From Macrothele yani (lineage: Eukaryota > Arthropoda > Arachnida > Araneae > Macrothelidae): 64,000 nucleotides of DNA. The notes under the pieces were generated by a model. It saw nothing but the letters and a program-made list of their open reading frames with translations, was not told the DNA's origin and searched no databases. The stretch is from the NCBI GenBank assembly GCA_039090855.1, contig CM077006.1, positions 48,307,336 to 48,371,335 of the forward strand, given 5' to 3'. Within the stretch, counting starts at the first letter, position 1. Each line of letters opens with the position of its first letter. Both the position numbers and the translations under genes were made by a program. Of the stretch, positions 10,360 to 21,437 are shown piece after piece.

Positions 10360-12025
10360 ATAAATCGGGAAAGATCATTAGATACTGTCAAACGGCAGCT
10401 AGGTGTTTTGTGTGTGTGATTGTGAAGTATTTCAAAGAGGGAAAGGTCATTAGACACTGTCACACCGCAGTTAGGTGTTTTGTTTGTGTGATTGTGAAGA
10501 ATTTCAAATAGGGAAAGGTCATTAGACACTGTCATGCGGCAGTTCGGTGTTTTGTGTGTGTGATCGTGAAGTATTTCAAAAAGCGAAAGATCGTTATACA
10601 CTGTCACACGACTGTTAGGTTTATTGTGTGTGTGATCGTGAAGTATTTCAAGGAGGGAAAAGTCGTTAGACACTGTCACACCGCAGATAAGTGTTTTGTG
10701 TGTGTGATCGTGAAGTATTTCAAAGAGGGAAAGGTCATTAGACACTGTCACACCGCAGTTAGGTGTTTTGTGTGTGTGTGACCGTGAAGTATTTAAAGGA
10801 GGGAAAAGTCATTAGACACTGTCACACCGCAGGTAGGTGTTTCTTGTGTGTGAAGTATTTCAAAGAGTGGAAGGTCATTAGACACTGTCATGCGGCAGTT
10901 AGGTGTTTTGTGTGTGTGATCGTGAAGTATTTCAAAAAGCGAAAGATTGTTAAACACTGTCACACGACTGTTAGTTATTTTGCGTGTGTGTGATCGTAAA
11001 GTATTTCAAAGAGGGAAAGGTCATTAGACACTGTCACAACGCAGTTAGGTGTTTCGCTTGTGTGATTGTGAAATATTTCAAAGAGGGAAAGGTCATTAGA
11101 CACTGTCACACCGCAGGTAGCTGTTTTGTGTGTGTGAAGTATTTCAAAGAGGAAAAGGTCATTAGACACTCACATCGCAGGTAGCTGTTTTGTGTGTGTG
11201 TGTGTGTGTGTGAAGTATTTCAAAGTTTTGTGTGTGTGTGTGATCGTGAAGTATTTCAAAGAGGGAAAGGTCATTAGACACTGTCACACCGCAGGTAGGT
11301 ATTTTGTGTGTGTCATCGTGAAGTATTTCAAAGAGGGAAAGGTCATTAGACACTGTTAAACGGCAGTTATGTGTTTTGTGTGTGTGATTGTGAAGTATTT
11401 CAAAGAGGAAAAGGGCATTAAACACTGTCATGCGGCAGTTAGGTGTTTTATGTGTGTGATTGTGAAGTATTTCGAAGAGAGAAAGGTCATTAGAAACTGT
11501 CACACGGCAGTTAGGTGTTTCGTGTGTGCGATCGTGAAGAATTTCAAAAAGGGAAAGATCATTAGACACTGTCACACGACTGTTAGGTTTTCTGTGTGTG
11601 TGATCGTGAAGTATTTCAAGGAGGGAAAAGTCATTAGACACTGTCACCCCGCAGATAGGTGTTTTGTGTGTGTGATCGTGAAGTATTTCAAAGAGGGAAA
11701 GGTCATTAGACACTGTCACACCGCAGGTAGGTGTTTTCTGTGTGTGATCGTGAAACATTTCAAAGAGCGGAAGGTCATTAGACAGTGTCGTGCGGCAGTT
11801 ATGTGTTTTGTGTGTGTGCGTGTGTGTGTGAAATATTTCAAAGAGTGAAAAATCATTAGACACTGTCATGCGGCAGTTAGGTTTTGTGTGTGTGATCGTG
11901 AAGTATTTCAAAAAGGGAAAGATCATTAGAGACTGTCACACGACTGTTAGGTTTTTTGTGGGTGTGATCGTGAAGTATTTCAAAGAGGGAAAAGTTATTA
12001 GCCACTGTCATACCGCAGGTAGGTG

Positions 12026-12062
<37 letters not shown>

Positions 12063-12150
12063 GTATTTCAAATAGTGAAAGGTCATTAGACACTGTCATG
12101 CGGCAGTTAGGTGATTTGTGTGTGTGTGATCGTGAAGTATATCAAAGAAT
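10360..12150. repeat. 72-bp satellite array
   Basis: About 25 copies of a 72-bp unit (core: aagtatttcaaagagggaaa, then cattagacactgtca and a TG tract). Starts at 10425, 10497, 10569, 10641 and 10713 fix the period at 72. Length changes come from the internal TG tract, for example about 12015-12060, and from a shortened copy near 11213-11240. Because 72 is three times 24, open frames persist on both strands with a 24-residue repeat (minus: SNDLSLFEILHDHTHKTPNC type). I regard these as a by-product, not genes. Confidence 0.96.
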
Positions 12151-12258
12151 CTGGCCTTAGTTCTCTAAACAATAAAATTTGCATGATATGATTAACTTTG
12201 GCGTAAGTGGTTTGTAATACTTTGTATTGGCGTGAAACCAGGACAATCATTTCAATTA
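12151..12258. other. unassigned spacer
   Basis: No feature seen between the satellite and the mariner. Confidence 0.4.
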
Positions 12259-13762
12259 CAGAGGGTGAGTCGAAAGTTTTGTGATATTTGGATCACTTTA
12301 TGTCTTTCTTTTCGACGAAAGCTGACTAGCATTCAAAGTATAGGTGTTGCACCGTCTTTAGCCATCTATATGCCAGCTCTTCGATTCCGAGGTGGTACCA
12401 GTGCTTGTCCTTCGAGGTGAAGAACTCCTTCACCACAGCTGCGACCTCCTCCTAGTTGTTGAAGCGTCGCCCGGGAAAGAAGTGGGTCATGGACCGGAAC
12501 AGGTAATAACAGGTTCTGCGGCGGGTATGTCACGTGTTTAAGCTAGTTCAAGTCGCGCACTGCATGTGAGCAGTCAGTCAAAAGGGATATAAAGTGGTAG
12601 TCGTTTCTGTGAACAGCATTGCATTCGTCGTTCTGTCTGTTGTTGGGACGCCTAAAAGGAGAACGGCCACAACCGGCTGATTAGAGATTTTTTGCTTTAC
12701 GAGTTTGAACAAGGCCATAACTTTGCTCAAGCAACATCAAACATTTGTCATGCGAAAGCGAAACGTTCCGCTGACAAGAGCACTGCAAGCAGATGGTTCA
12801 AGAAATTTCGCTCAGGTGACAGAAACCTCGACGATCAGCCAAGGTCAGGTAGGCAGCGAATCGTGGATTCGGAGGCCGTGTGCCAGGCCGTAGAGGCGAA
12901 TCCGACAACCAGCTCTCGGAGATTATCAGGCGAGCTGGGCATATCACAGACCACCGTGGTTCGTCAACTTCAGAACCTCGGCATGGTCTACAGGAGCTGC
13001 CACATTGTCCCTCACGAACTGGCGTCAGCTCAAGCAAACCGCCGAGTAGAAGTGTGCACGAAACTCCTAAAAAAAAACTGCGCGATGTACGTTTCATCAA
13101 AAGAATTGTTACATGCGATTAAAAGTGTCTATTTACGTAATCCTAATAAATAGTGGCAGTGGCTGAGCCCGGGACAGATTCCTGAACCTGTTGCCAAACG
13201 TCGGCGCCTCGGGCACAAGGTGATGCTCTCTACGTCTGGTTGAATTTCGAGGGGATAATCCATTAGGAATTTGTTCCAGACGGTCGGACCGGACCATCTT
13301 CGCCAACCTCTACTCAGAACAGCTGGAGAGGATGTATGCCGTTTTGGAGGAGAATTACCCGGCACTTGTGAACAGAGAGCGCGTTCTCCTACAGCAAGAC
13401 AATGCTCTACCTCATACCGCGGAAACGACCAGGGCAAAACTCCAGGCATCGAACTGATGCCACACCCAGCATATGTTCCGGACCTTTCCCCGTCGGCTTA
13501 TTATCTGTTTCGGTCCATGGTCCACTCCCTTCGCGGGCGACACTTCAATAACCAGGAGGAGGTGGCAGCTGGGGTGAAAGAGTTCTTCGCCTCGAAGGAC
13601 AAGAACTGTTACCACCGCGGAATCGAAGAACTTGCAGACAGATGGCTAAAGACGGTGCAACACGATGGCCTATACTTTGAATGCTAGTCAGCTTTCGTCG
13701 TAAAGGTACGTATGAAGACATAAAGTGATCCAAATATTGCAAAACTTTCGATTCACCCTGTG
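12259..13762 (+). mobile_element. mariner with inverted copy of its own 3' end
   Basis: Ends are cagagggtgagtcgaaag at 12259 and its near-complement ending at 13762, with TA on both sides. The inverted similarity does not stop at a short terminal repeat. 12259-12512 is an antisense copy of about 13503-13762, including roughly the last 60 codons of the transposase. The element therefore has about 250-bp terminal inverted repeats. Confidence 0.88.
12692..13687 (+). pseudogene. mariner transposase, frameshifted
   Basis: The N-terminal half is open (12692-13153) with the paired helix-turn-helix region (LYEFEQGHNFAQATSNIC, WFKKFRSGDRNLDDQPRSGR) and IVPHEL. The first catalytic motif (IVTCD near 13105) lies in a neighbouring frame. 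The second Asp is in QQDNALPHTAETTR (about 13395). The third motif reads PSAYYLFRSM (about 13490) where mariners have SD-Y, so the third Asp is lost. The C-terminus is open to the stop at 13685. At 332 codons the length is near the usual 340-350. Frameshifts near 13110 and 13450 and the missing Asp make it inactive. Confidence 0.9.
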
Positions 13763-13814
13763 TACTAACAATTGGTTGAGCAAACAACAACACTAGTATA
13801 TAATCGTAACGCGC

Positions 13815-13916
13815 AGCCTTCAAATAGCTCAAACTTCAATTAAACAATATCTCTTCGCAATTTACATTATAACTTCCATCATCTCGCTACACACTTTTGC
13901 TGCAGCTCAAACATTA
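13815..13916. repeat. dispersed repeat X, copy 2, left part
   Basis: Matches the left part of 4284-4535 (cttcaaatag-tcaaacttcaa). Interrupted at 13917 by a Tc1-like element and resumed at 15143. Confidence 0.65.
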
Positions 13917-13918
13917 TA

Positions 13919-15140
13919 CACTGAGTGGCCACTTTATTATGAGCTCCCCCTCAGTACTTCGTTGGGCCTTTTTTACCTTTAATACTGCGTCGATTCTTCG
14001 TCGCATGGACTCCACGAGATGTTGATAGGTGGTTTGTGGAATATGAGATCATGCTTGATGAATAGAACTTTCCAGGAGTGAAATATTGCAGGATTGTGGA
14101 TCCAGCTGTCTATGGCTCGTTCAACTTCATCCCACAAATTCTCAATGGGGTTGAGATCTAGAGATTGTGGGGGCCACCTAAGCAAAGTGAACTCAGCGGC
14201 ATGTTCCTGAAACCAATCCTGTACAATACGAGCACTATGGCAGGACGCATTATCTTGTTGAAAGTAGCCATCGCCATTGGGATAAACCATCCACACGACA
14301 GGATGCACTTGGTCCGCAACGATGTTTAGATATGATGTGCCTGTCAGACATTGATCAACACGAATTAAAGGGCCCAAAGCATGCCAGGAAAACATTCCCC
14401 AAACCATAACGTTGCCTCCACCAGCTTGAAGGGTTGTAGCAATGCATTTGGGGTCCATGCTTTCGTGCTGTTTCCGCCAAATTCTCACTCGGCCATCGGC
14501 ATGGTGCAACGGAAAACGTGATTCATCGGACCACAGAATTTGTTTCCAATTATCGACTGTCCAATCCTTGTGCACCTGTGCAAACTGGAGACGTTTTCTT
14601 TTGTTAACTACAGACAGCAAAGGTGTTCGAACAGGCCTTCGGCTGCCATATACCATCCGATGCATTGTACGACGAACAGTGCGTGCAGAGATCATTTGAG
14701 GGGATCCTTGATTAAGATGGTCTGTAATTTGTTGCACTGTTGCCCGTTCTGTTTTCTGTTACCAGTCTGGACACTTTCCGCTCCGCCCGAGCAGTCACTA
14801 GTCGATGACGAACACACGTTGCACGTAGAGGCCCAGTATTTTGGCTGACAGTCCAGTCTTTAGACACTTTAACAACAGCTTCTCTGGAATATTTCACGAA
14901 TGCGGCGGTTTCGGTGATACTTGCTTTTTATGGCTCCGAGCTCCTACAGTCATACCACGTTGAAAGTTCGTCAAATCATATTTTTTACCCATCTCGTCAC
15001 CCAAAAATCGCTTCTACTACTGTCGCAAGCACTAAGCTTTCCCTTTTTATACTAGCCTCGCCTTCTGGCGGCGACAGCGTGCAGCCATAGCTCATTTGCT
15101 TAAAACTGTCAGGTGGTCCAAATAAAGTGGCCACTCAGTG
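13919..15140 (-). mobile_element. Tc1-like DD36E element
   Basis: Exact terminal repeats (cactgagtggccactttatt at 13919 and its complement ending at 15140) with a TA duplication at 13917-13918 and 15141-15142. It is 1222 bp long and inserted into repeat X, so it is younger than that repeat. Confidence 0.95.
13979..14992 (-). pseudogene. Tc1-like DD36E transposase, near-complete
   Basis: The likely start is the ATG at 14992 (MGKKYDLTNFQRGM). The next block (about 14897-14712) is frameshifted. A 252-codon open part (14737-13979) carries WSDESRF (first Asp), QQDNASCH (second Asp) and LNPIENLWDEVE (Glu). I count 36 residues between the second Asp and the Glu, the DD36E arrangement, so it is not a classical DD34E Tc1. 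The C-terminal tail is out of frame (HKPPINISWSPCDEE). All three catalytic residues survive, but the frameshifts predict no product. Confidence 0.9.
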
Positions 15141-15142
15141 TA

Positions 15143-15330
15143 ATAACGTTCAGTTCTCTTCGGACCCACGTCATATGTTCCGACCTCATGGTGTTGCCAA
15201 CCATCGTTTTGCGAGAGAGAAGATATCACGTTAAGTTTGAAAAACGGTAAAGGAGAATGAACTCAAATTGACATAGGAAAAGTAGCAAAAAACGAAAGTT
15301 AAATTAGGTGTATACGTCACAACTCTTAGG
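15143..15330. repeat. dispersed repeat X, copy 2, right part
   Basis: Matches the right part of 4284-4535 (ttgccaacc, gagaatgaact, gtatacgtc). Confidence 0.7.
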
Positions 15331-15525
15331 TGAAATGGATCTTTCGGTCAAAATGAATCTTTCGATCAAGTGACCCTTCCGTGAAATGAATCTTTCGATC
15401 AAGTGACCACCCTTTGGTGAAACGAACCTTTTGATCAATTGACCTTTCGGCGAAATGAATTCGATCAAGTGACCCATTCGATGAAGTGACTCTTTGGTGA
15501 AGTCGTATATCGGTCAAATGAGTGA
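15331..15525. repeat. degenerate minisatellite
   Basis: Repeated variants of gaatctttcgatcaagtgac and ggtgaaat-gaa, irregular period. Non-coding. Confidence 0.8.
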
Positions 15526-16382
15526 TATCGTGGAGGTGCTGATTGGTTTTTGAATGCGATGGAGGAAAATACCGTCGCGAGAGCATCTCATCTGCAACTT
15601 TGTGAAACGTTTTAAAGCAGTATTTCAGATCACTGTAGTTTAACGGAAAAAATAAGAAGTTACACCTTTTTGAAAGGCATTCCAACGCTTGCTTTAAAAG
15701 ATTTGAAGTCGAAACTCTTCTACAGGGTGCAATTGACATTTCAGCCTGACATGTTGCAAGAGTTATTCTTGTTTTTGTGTTTGTGAGAAAATGCCCAAAC
15801 TCTTTTTCTGGTCTTATCTTTTTTTCTTTTTTGTTAGATATGAGTAGAACAGAGATCCCGTTGGAACCTGGACAATTTTAGGGCGTTACGAAATCCCCAA
15901 GAAAATTCTAAACTTCAAATTTCATCACTTGCTTTTTTACTTAATTTTGGTAAAACGAGAATTGATTTTTTCCTTAAGTGAAAATTAAAAAAAAAAAAAT
16001 ACATGTAGGCTCAGTTCTGATTGAGCCGTCAGTTTGGAACGTAGGACTACGACTTGCTGATCGGGGAGTTGAAATGAGCTAGTCGAGTATGGTTTCAAAG
16101 TGTTTATTTCATTTGTTATAGCCAACATAGGTCTGTGATGTGAAATGTAGCTTACATATTTTTTACAAATAATGCTGGATACACTGCGAACGCAAAGCAG
16201 ATCGATACACGAATTATCCAACATGGTGCTCTGTCTTCTTGGGCGTCTTACATTCCTCATCACTTTCTCTTTTCTCTCGTTTTAATTTTCTCCACTTTTG
16301 CTTGCATTCATTCTGCGAATTCCGCGGCATTGTCGAAAATGTAAACCCGTTCATACGAAAATAATTAAAAAAAATGTGTATG

Positions 16383-16645
16383 AACCACTGCGATATGTTC
16401 TTTTATATATTTGAGTAGATCTCGTTGAGAGTTTTAAAACGATATCCCATACAAACGTTTTGCACTCACGGTTGTCCAGATTAACCGCGATATTGTGAAA
16501 AGTGTTCACCGTTTCACAAGAAAACATTTTTTTAATATTCAGTTCAAACCAGTGCGAAATTTTCTTCGTATATTTGAACAGATCTCGTCGAGAGCTTTAA
16601 AACTATACCACGCATGTTTGTGTTGCGCTCACGGTTGCCGAGATA
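16383..16645. repeat. diverged tandem duplication, about 165-bp spacing
   Basis: Two copies of about 98 bp, roughly 75-80 percent alike by eye. Both end at a cacggttg-ccgagat type sequence. Confidence 0.7.
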
Positions 16646-17739
16646 GATTGAGTCAAACGCGGCGGCGCACCCAGAAATATTGCATCATCTCCCCTGCGCA
16701 CAGAGAGCAAGGGGTGCGTCGCGCGCACGATATATTGCGAAGTACGCGAATTGAACTCCATGCCGTTTACGAATATTCTAACACGATTAGTGTGCGGCAC
16801 GTATTTTTAACGCTATAATGATTCAATTGGGACATATTTTTTCCACAGGCTGTCGGCCGTAAGTCGCTCCATACTATCCGCGGAGTTAGATGTAGTCCTA
16901 CGTAAATAATGAAAATGAAAAAAAAATTATATTAAGCATACTTTTATTGTGGTAAGCACATACTTTTTGTACCGAGGAAAAGCAACATCTGTGAAAGATC
17001 GCTCCACGCCCCTTAATCGTACATAATCAATGGGTGCTCGGTAATGAAAATATCAAATATTGTGGGAATGAGTTTCACAACGGATTACATCAAATAGCAG
17101 GAATTAGCATTGATTTAACAGAACGAACCCATGTCTCCCTCGCAATTTTATACTTATCGAATCAGATTCGTCACTAATATTCTCATTCTGAATGGAATTC
17201 CTAAATTGACGATGACGCTTGTGCCGTGAGCACTCACTTTACCATTCCAAGTGAGAGCTTTTAATGTGGCTCGTGAATTCACAGCGAGCGTCATTATCTT
17301 AGGATGGTCATCAATTTGTCTTAGGGCTTTCGAGCTACCGTCAGTTCATATTTCAAGATATGCTTCATGTTTCAAGTCATTATTGATCCCCTAAAATCTG
17401 CACTTAATTAAACTCGGCAAATGGTGTTGCGCTGTATTTTGCTTACTATTGCTGAGAAATTTTATAAAGCATTATTTAATCTGGGAAACATGAAGAAACC
17501 AATGATTTGAATTATATGTACACACCAGAGATGGGAAAGGGTCACGGGTAGGCAATTTCTAGCGGGTCGGGTCAAGGTGTTCCTGATCAGATGCCGACCC
17601 GGTTTTATTTCTTAAAAAAAATATATATATATATATATTTCAAGGGAAAATGCGCACTGTGAAATTTTTTGCTCGATACTAGTGCCCGTGGACTGAAAAA
17701 TGATTTGTCATGCAATATTGCAATATGAAGGAAGCGTGT

Positions 17740-17772
17740 CCTCAGAAGGAAAAGTGTCCCTTCCTTCTGAGG
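17740..17772. repeat. hairpin, perfect 12-bp stem
   Basis: cctcagaaggaa, a 9-bp spacer, ttccttctgagg. Confidence 0.9.
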
Positions 17773-18176
17773 GGCGATGATGAAAACAACATCCACATTT
17801 TAGAAATTTTCAACTCATCATAAACTTGTAAAAATTGTTGTTGCTGTGAAACATATTCTGAGGCTTGATATGTTATCAAGAAAACAGAAAAAAATAAGAT
17901 TAAACATGCAACAAGTTGCTTAATTCCAAACTTTTGACTGTAGTGCCATCAAAATTAGGTGAAACAGCCTTAAAATTACTGCAGAGGGACTTTTGATTCT
18001 CGCAGATGTGTTTGAAAACATGTGTAAAACCTTCAGTTAGGTTATGTCATGAAAATTTAGGACTACAATTTCAACACTTCTTGTAAGTAAATGAGTAAAT
18101 TATGCTTTCCTATAATACATTTTTTTCATTTCCATATAACCTAAGGTACCCACTGCGTAGAGACTTTTTGAACATC

Positions 18177-18179
<3 letters not shown>

Positions 18180-18212
<33 letters not shown>
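18180..18212. repeat. TA microsatellite
   Basis: About 16 TA units immediately left of the RTE element. A matching TA tract lies at its right end. Confidence 0.97.
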
Positions 18213-18219
<7 letters not shown>

Positions 18220-21200
18220 AGGTCAGGGGATGTAAGGTCAGGTGATGCGTAACATCACAGCCTCTCCTTGACAAATGTCAACCCCGCCTTCTCGTGGTGC
18301 ATCCTGTTCCCACTAAAGGGGCTCTGACGACCGCCCATAGCGGTATAACTATACCATCGGGATTAGAGGAAATTCTATCCCACACTCACCAACCCGCTTG
18401 GCCAGCGTGGTGAGTTATGGCCAAACCCCTCCAAAATGACTCCACAACTTAAATCTTGGCCCTCAGTCTCCGGCAGCTGGAATGTACCTGGCCAAGGCAG
18501 CGGCCAGTGCGACATGAAGGCAGAGGGTGCTAAGAATCCCCGGAGGACCGGACTAGGCTGCCATCTGATGCTGACCTTGGCAACGTACAATGGACGCTCC
18601 CTATCTTCTGATTCAAGGCTTCTTGAATTGGAAGAGGAACTACAAAGGATCAAGTGGGACATCGTGGGGCTAAGTGAGGTAAGGAGAAAAGGAGAAGATC
18701 TCATCGAACTGAAAAGTGGACATCTTTTCTACTATCGTGGGACAGATACTGGCAGAACTAGTGGTGTTGGATTTATAATAAACAAGAAACTGAAGGATAA
18801 AGTGGTAGAAGTTGAAAGTTCCTCTGACAGAGCTGCACGACTCGTTATCCAACTATCGAGAAGATACCAGGCTCAGATTATTCAAACTTATGCACCCACC
18901 ACAAGCCATCCTGAAGAAGAAATTGAAGAATTTTATGAGGAAATTTGTCATCTAAATAATAAAGGTAAGCAGCACTTGAAAATAATTATGGGAGATTTCA
19001 ATGCAAAAATAGGGCAACGGCAACAGAATGAAACTTCAGTAGGTAAATTCGGTCACGGCAACAGAAACCAGCGTGGAAATACTCTCGTTGAGTTTGCAGA
19101 GACAGAAGGGTTTTTCATCTTGAACTCCTTCTTCAAGAAAAAGCCACACAGGAAATGGACATGGAGACATCCAAATGGGACGACAAGTGAAATTGATTTT
19201 ATTATGTGTAACAAAAAATTCGTCATAGAAGACTGCAGTGTGCTAAACAAGTTCAACACAGGTAGTGACCATAGATTGGTGAGATGTAAGATGCACCTCA
19301 ACACTAAACTTGAACGTGGCAAGCTCATAAGACAAACAAAATCTATTGACATAACCAACCTTAAAAAACACCATAATACCTTCAAGTTGGAACTGAAGAA
19401 CAGGTTCTCTGCTTTAGAAGGCCTAACATCGGAAGAAGTGGATATTTCTGAAGTTAACAGAAAAGTAACCAAAGCTGTTATGGAAACAGCAACAAAATTA
19501 GCTGGGTCTAAGAACAAGTTGCATGTAAATAAATTATCAGGAAAAACGAAAATGTTGATGCAAAAAAGAAGAGAGATGAGGACAACTAAAGAAGATGTGA
19601 CTTCCAAAGTGGAATATATAGAGCTAAGCAAGACAGTAAGAAAAAGTATCACTGAAGACGTAAGAAAATTCAACTGTGAACTAGTGAGGAAAGCAATTGA
19701 AAACAACCAAAGCCTAAAGATAGCAAAGGGACATCTCAGTAAGGGAAGAAAACAGATTATGGCACTGAGAAAAGAAGAAGGTTCTGTAACAAGAAATAGA
19801 GGCAAAAGTTTGACAAGAGTGAAAGATTTCTACTCCAAATTATATGAAAGGGATGATACATGCACTCCTGACATCATGAAAGATACCAGTACCAGAGTTC
19901 CTCCAGTCCTTCCAGCAGAAGTTGCACATGCAATCAAGAACATGAAGCGGGGAAAAGCCCCAGGAGAAGATGGAATTACTGTAGACATCATACAAGAAGC
20001 AAGTGGAGAAATCGAAACAGTACTCGCCCAAATTTTCACTCGATGCCTTAATGAAGGAAAGATTCCTGAGGAGTGGAACACTGCTACAATGATCCTGCTA
20101 CATAAGAAAGGTGACATTGAGGATCTCGGAAACTACAGACCTATCAGCCTCCTATCAGTAGTTTATAAAATCTTCACTAAAGTTCTTTCACACCGCTTGA
20201 AGGTAACACTGGACATGGCTCAACCGAGAGAACAAGCTGGATTCAGGAGTGGCTACAGCACAATAGATCATATCCATGTGCTGAGAGAACTAATTGAAAG
20301 AGCGAAGGAATATGAACTTCCATTGTGCATGGCTTTTATCGATTATGAAAAAGCCTTTGATTCGGTGAAACCATCAGCAGTTACAATGGCTCTGAAAACC
20401 TGCGGTATTGAAGATGCATACATTAATATTATTAATAACATCTATGAAAATGCAAGTGCAAAGATTAGGCTGTTTGAAAATACAACACACATAAAAATTG
20501 GAAAGGGAGTGAGACAAGGTGACACCATATCTCCGAAGCTCTTTAATGCCACATTGGAGGGTGTTTTTCAGTCACTGAGCTGGGAAAACAAGGGGATAAA
20601 GATTAATGGAGATTATCTAACCCACCTTCGTTTTGCTGATGACGTAGTCATTTTTGCAACTAGCCCATCAGAGCTGCAGAGTATGATCCAGGAACTTGCT
20701 GACAAGAGTAAAGAAGTGGGATTAAAAATGAACTTTCAGAAGACAAAAGTGATGTTCAATGCTTTTACAAGAAATGAAGATTTATCGATTGATGGAGAAA
20801 AGCTGGAGATAACAGACACGTACGTTTATCTTGGACAGCAGATATCAAGTGAGGGTCACATTGATGAAGAAATTAATCGGCGTACAAAACTTGCCTGGAG
20901 AGCTTTTGGAAGAAACAGCATAATTTTCAAGAGCAATATGCCATTATGTCTTAAAAGAAAAGTGTTTGATCAATGCATCCTTCCAGTGCTTACGTATGGT
21001 GCAGAGACGTGGACCTTAACTAAAAGAGACATACAAAGGCTGCAGACAACTCAAAGAAGCATGGAGAGGTGCATACTTGGTGTAACCAGGAGAGATAAGA
21101 AGAGGAACTCGTGGATCCGAAAAATGACAAGAGTGGAAGACATCATGATCAGAGTTAAATCCCTGAAATGGCAATGGGCTGGACATACTGCCAGAAGGAC

Positions 21201-21437
21201 AGACCATCGATGGACAGCCGAAATTTTAGATTGGATTCCAAGGGACAGGAAAAGACCCAGAAGAAGACCACATGGGAGATGGGTGGATGAAATTCGAAAG
21301 TATGCAGGGGTGACATGGAGGAGACTGGCACAAGACAGACCGTTGTGGAGGAAACTTGGGGAGACCTTCGTCCAGCAGTGGATTGATAATGGTTGACAAT
21401 GATGATGATGATGATATATATATATATATATATATAC
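18213..21437 (+). mobile_element. full-length-looking RTE-type LINE
   Basis: A non-LTR retroelement of about 3.2 kb with a 220-bp leader, one 986-codon ORF and a short 3' end that stops in a GAT-type repeat (gatgatgatgatga, about 21399-21414). Microsatellite 3' ends are typical of the RTE clade. TA tracts flank both sides (18180-18212 and about 21413-21437), so it probably landed in a TA microsatellite. A 5'-truncated relative lies at 47426-48210. Confidence 0.92.
18436..21396 (+). CDS. RTE endonuclease and reverse transcriptase
   Basis: Intact 986-residue ORF, the usual length for RTE-type proteins. The N-terminal APE-like endonuclease (about 47-285) keeps its catalytic residues: YNGRS (N52), GLSEVRR (E81), YAPT (Y152), MGDFNAKIG (D187, N189), EIDFI (D254) and SDHRL (D278, H279). 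The reverse transcriptase (about 500-800) has FIDYEKAFDSV (D636), RQGDTISPKLF and FADDVVIFA (D735, D736). The C-terminal part has RRPHGRWVDEIRK. It would nick target DNA and prime reverse transcription there. The start may lie further downstream (Met27 or Met45), because the first 45 residues carry no domain. No stop or frameshift seen, so recent activity is plausible. Database entries for such proteins are often mislabelled craniofacial development protein 2. Confidence 0.95.
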   Translation: MTPQLKSWPSVSGSWNVPGQGSGQCDMKAEGAKNPRRTGLGCHLMLTLATYNGRSLSSDSRLLELEEELQRIKWDIVGLSEVRRKGEDLIELKSGHLFYYRGTDTGRTSGVGFIINKKLKDKVVEVESSSDRAARLVIQLSRRYQAQIIQTYAPTTSHPEEEIEEFYEEICHLNNKGKQHLKIIMGDFNAKIGQRQQNETSVGKFGHGNRNQRGNTLVEFAETEGFFILNSFFKKKPHRKWTWRHPNGTTSEIDFIMCNKKFVIEDCSVLNKFNTGSDHRLVRCKMHLNTKLERGKLIRQTKSIDITNLKKHHNTFKLELKNRFSALEGLTSEEVDISEVNRKVTKAVMETATKLAGSKNKLHVNKLSGKTKMLMQKRREMRTTKEDVTSKVEYIELSKTVRKSITEDVRKFNCELVRKAIENNQSLKIAKGHLSKGRKQIMALRKEEGSVTRNRGKSLTRVKDFYSKLYERDDTCTPDIMKDTSTRVPPVLPAEVAHAIKNMKRGKAPGEDGITVDIIQEASGEIETVLAQIFTRCLNEGKIPEEWNTATMILLHKKGDIEDLGNYRPISLLSVVYKIFTKVLSHRLKVTLDMAQPREQAGFRSGYSTIDHIHVLRELIERAKEYELPLCMAFIDYEKAFDSVKPSAVTMALKTCGIEDAYINIINNIYENASAKIRLFENTTHIKIGKGVRQGDTISPKLFNATLEGVFQSLSWENKGIKINGDYLTHLRFADDVVIFATSPSELQSMIQELADKSKEVGLKMNFQKTKVMFNAFTRNEDLSIDGEKLEITDTYVYLGQQISSEGHIDEEINRRTKLAWRAFGRNSIIFKSNMPLCLKRKVFDQCILPVLTYGAETWTLTKRDIQRLQTTQRSMERCILGVTRRDKKRNSWIRKMTRVEDIMIRVKSLKWQWAGHTARRTDHRWTAEILDWIPRDRKRPRRRPHGRWVDEIRKYAGVTWRRLAQDRPLWRKLGETFVQQWIDNG

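Larger units (their letters stand above)
15526..18179. other. AT-rich non-coding stretch
   Basis: No gene found. It holds a diverged tandem duplication (16383-16482 and 16548-16645, sharing agatctcgt-gagag-tttaaaac and ctcacggttg) and a hairpin at 17740-17772. A sequence near 17527 (agagatgggaaaggg) vaguely resembles a hAT terminus, but no partner end was found. Confidence 0.5.

Noticed and set aside
11162..11926. 254-codon minus-strand ORF of 24-residue repeats as a structural protein gene
   Set aside because: It lies entirely in the 72-bp satellite, and the plus strand is equally open. The period being a multiple of three explains it.
13979..14737. 252-codon ORF as an active transposase
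   Set aside because: It lacks the DNA-binding region in frame and the C-terminus is frameshifted, although the catalytic residues are present.
17520..17600. hAT terminus (agagatgggaaaggg)
   Set aside because: No complementary partner end and no 8-bp duplication found.
19053..19805. 250-codon minus-strand ORF
   Set aside because: Antisense shadow of the intact RTE gene; Leu/Phe/Ser-rich as expected for antisense of a Lys/Glu-rich protein.
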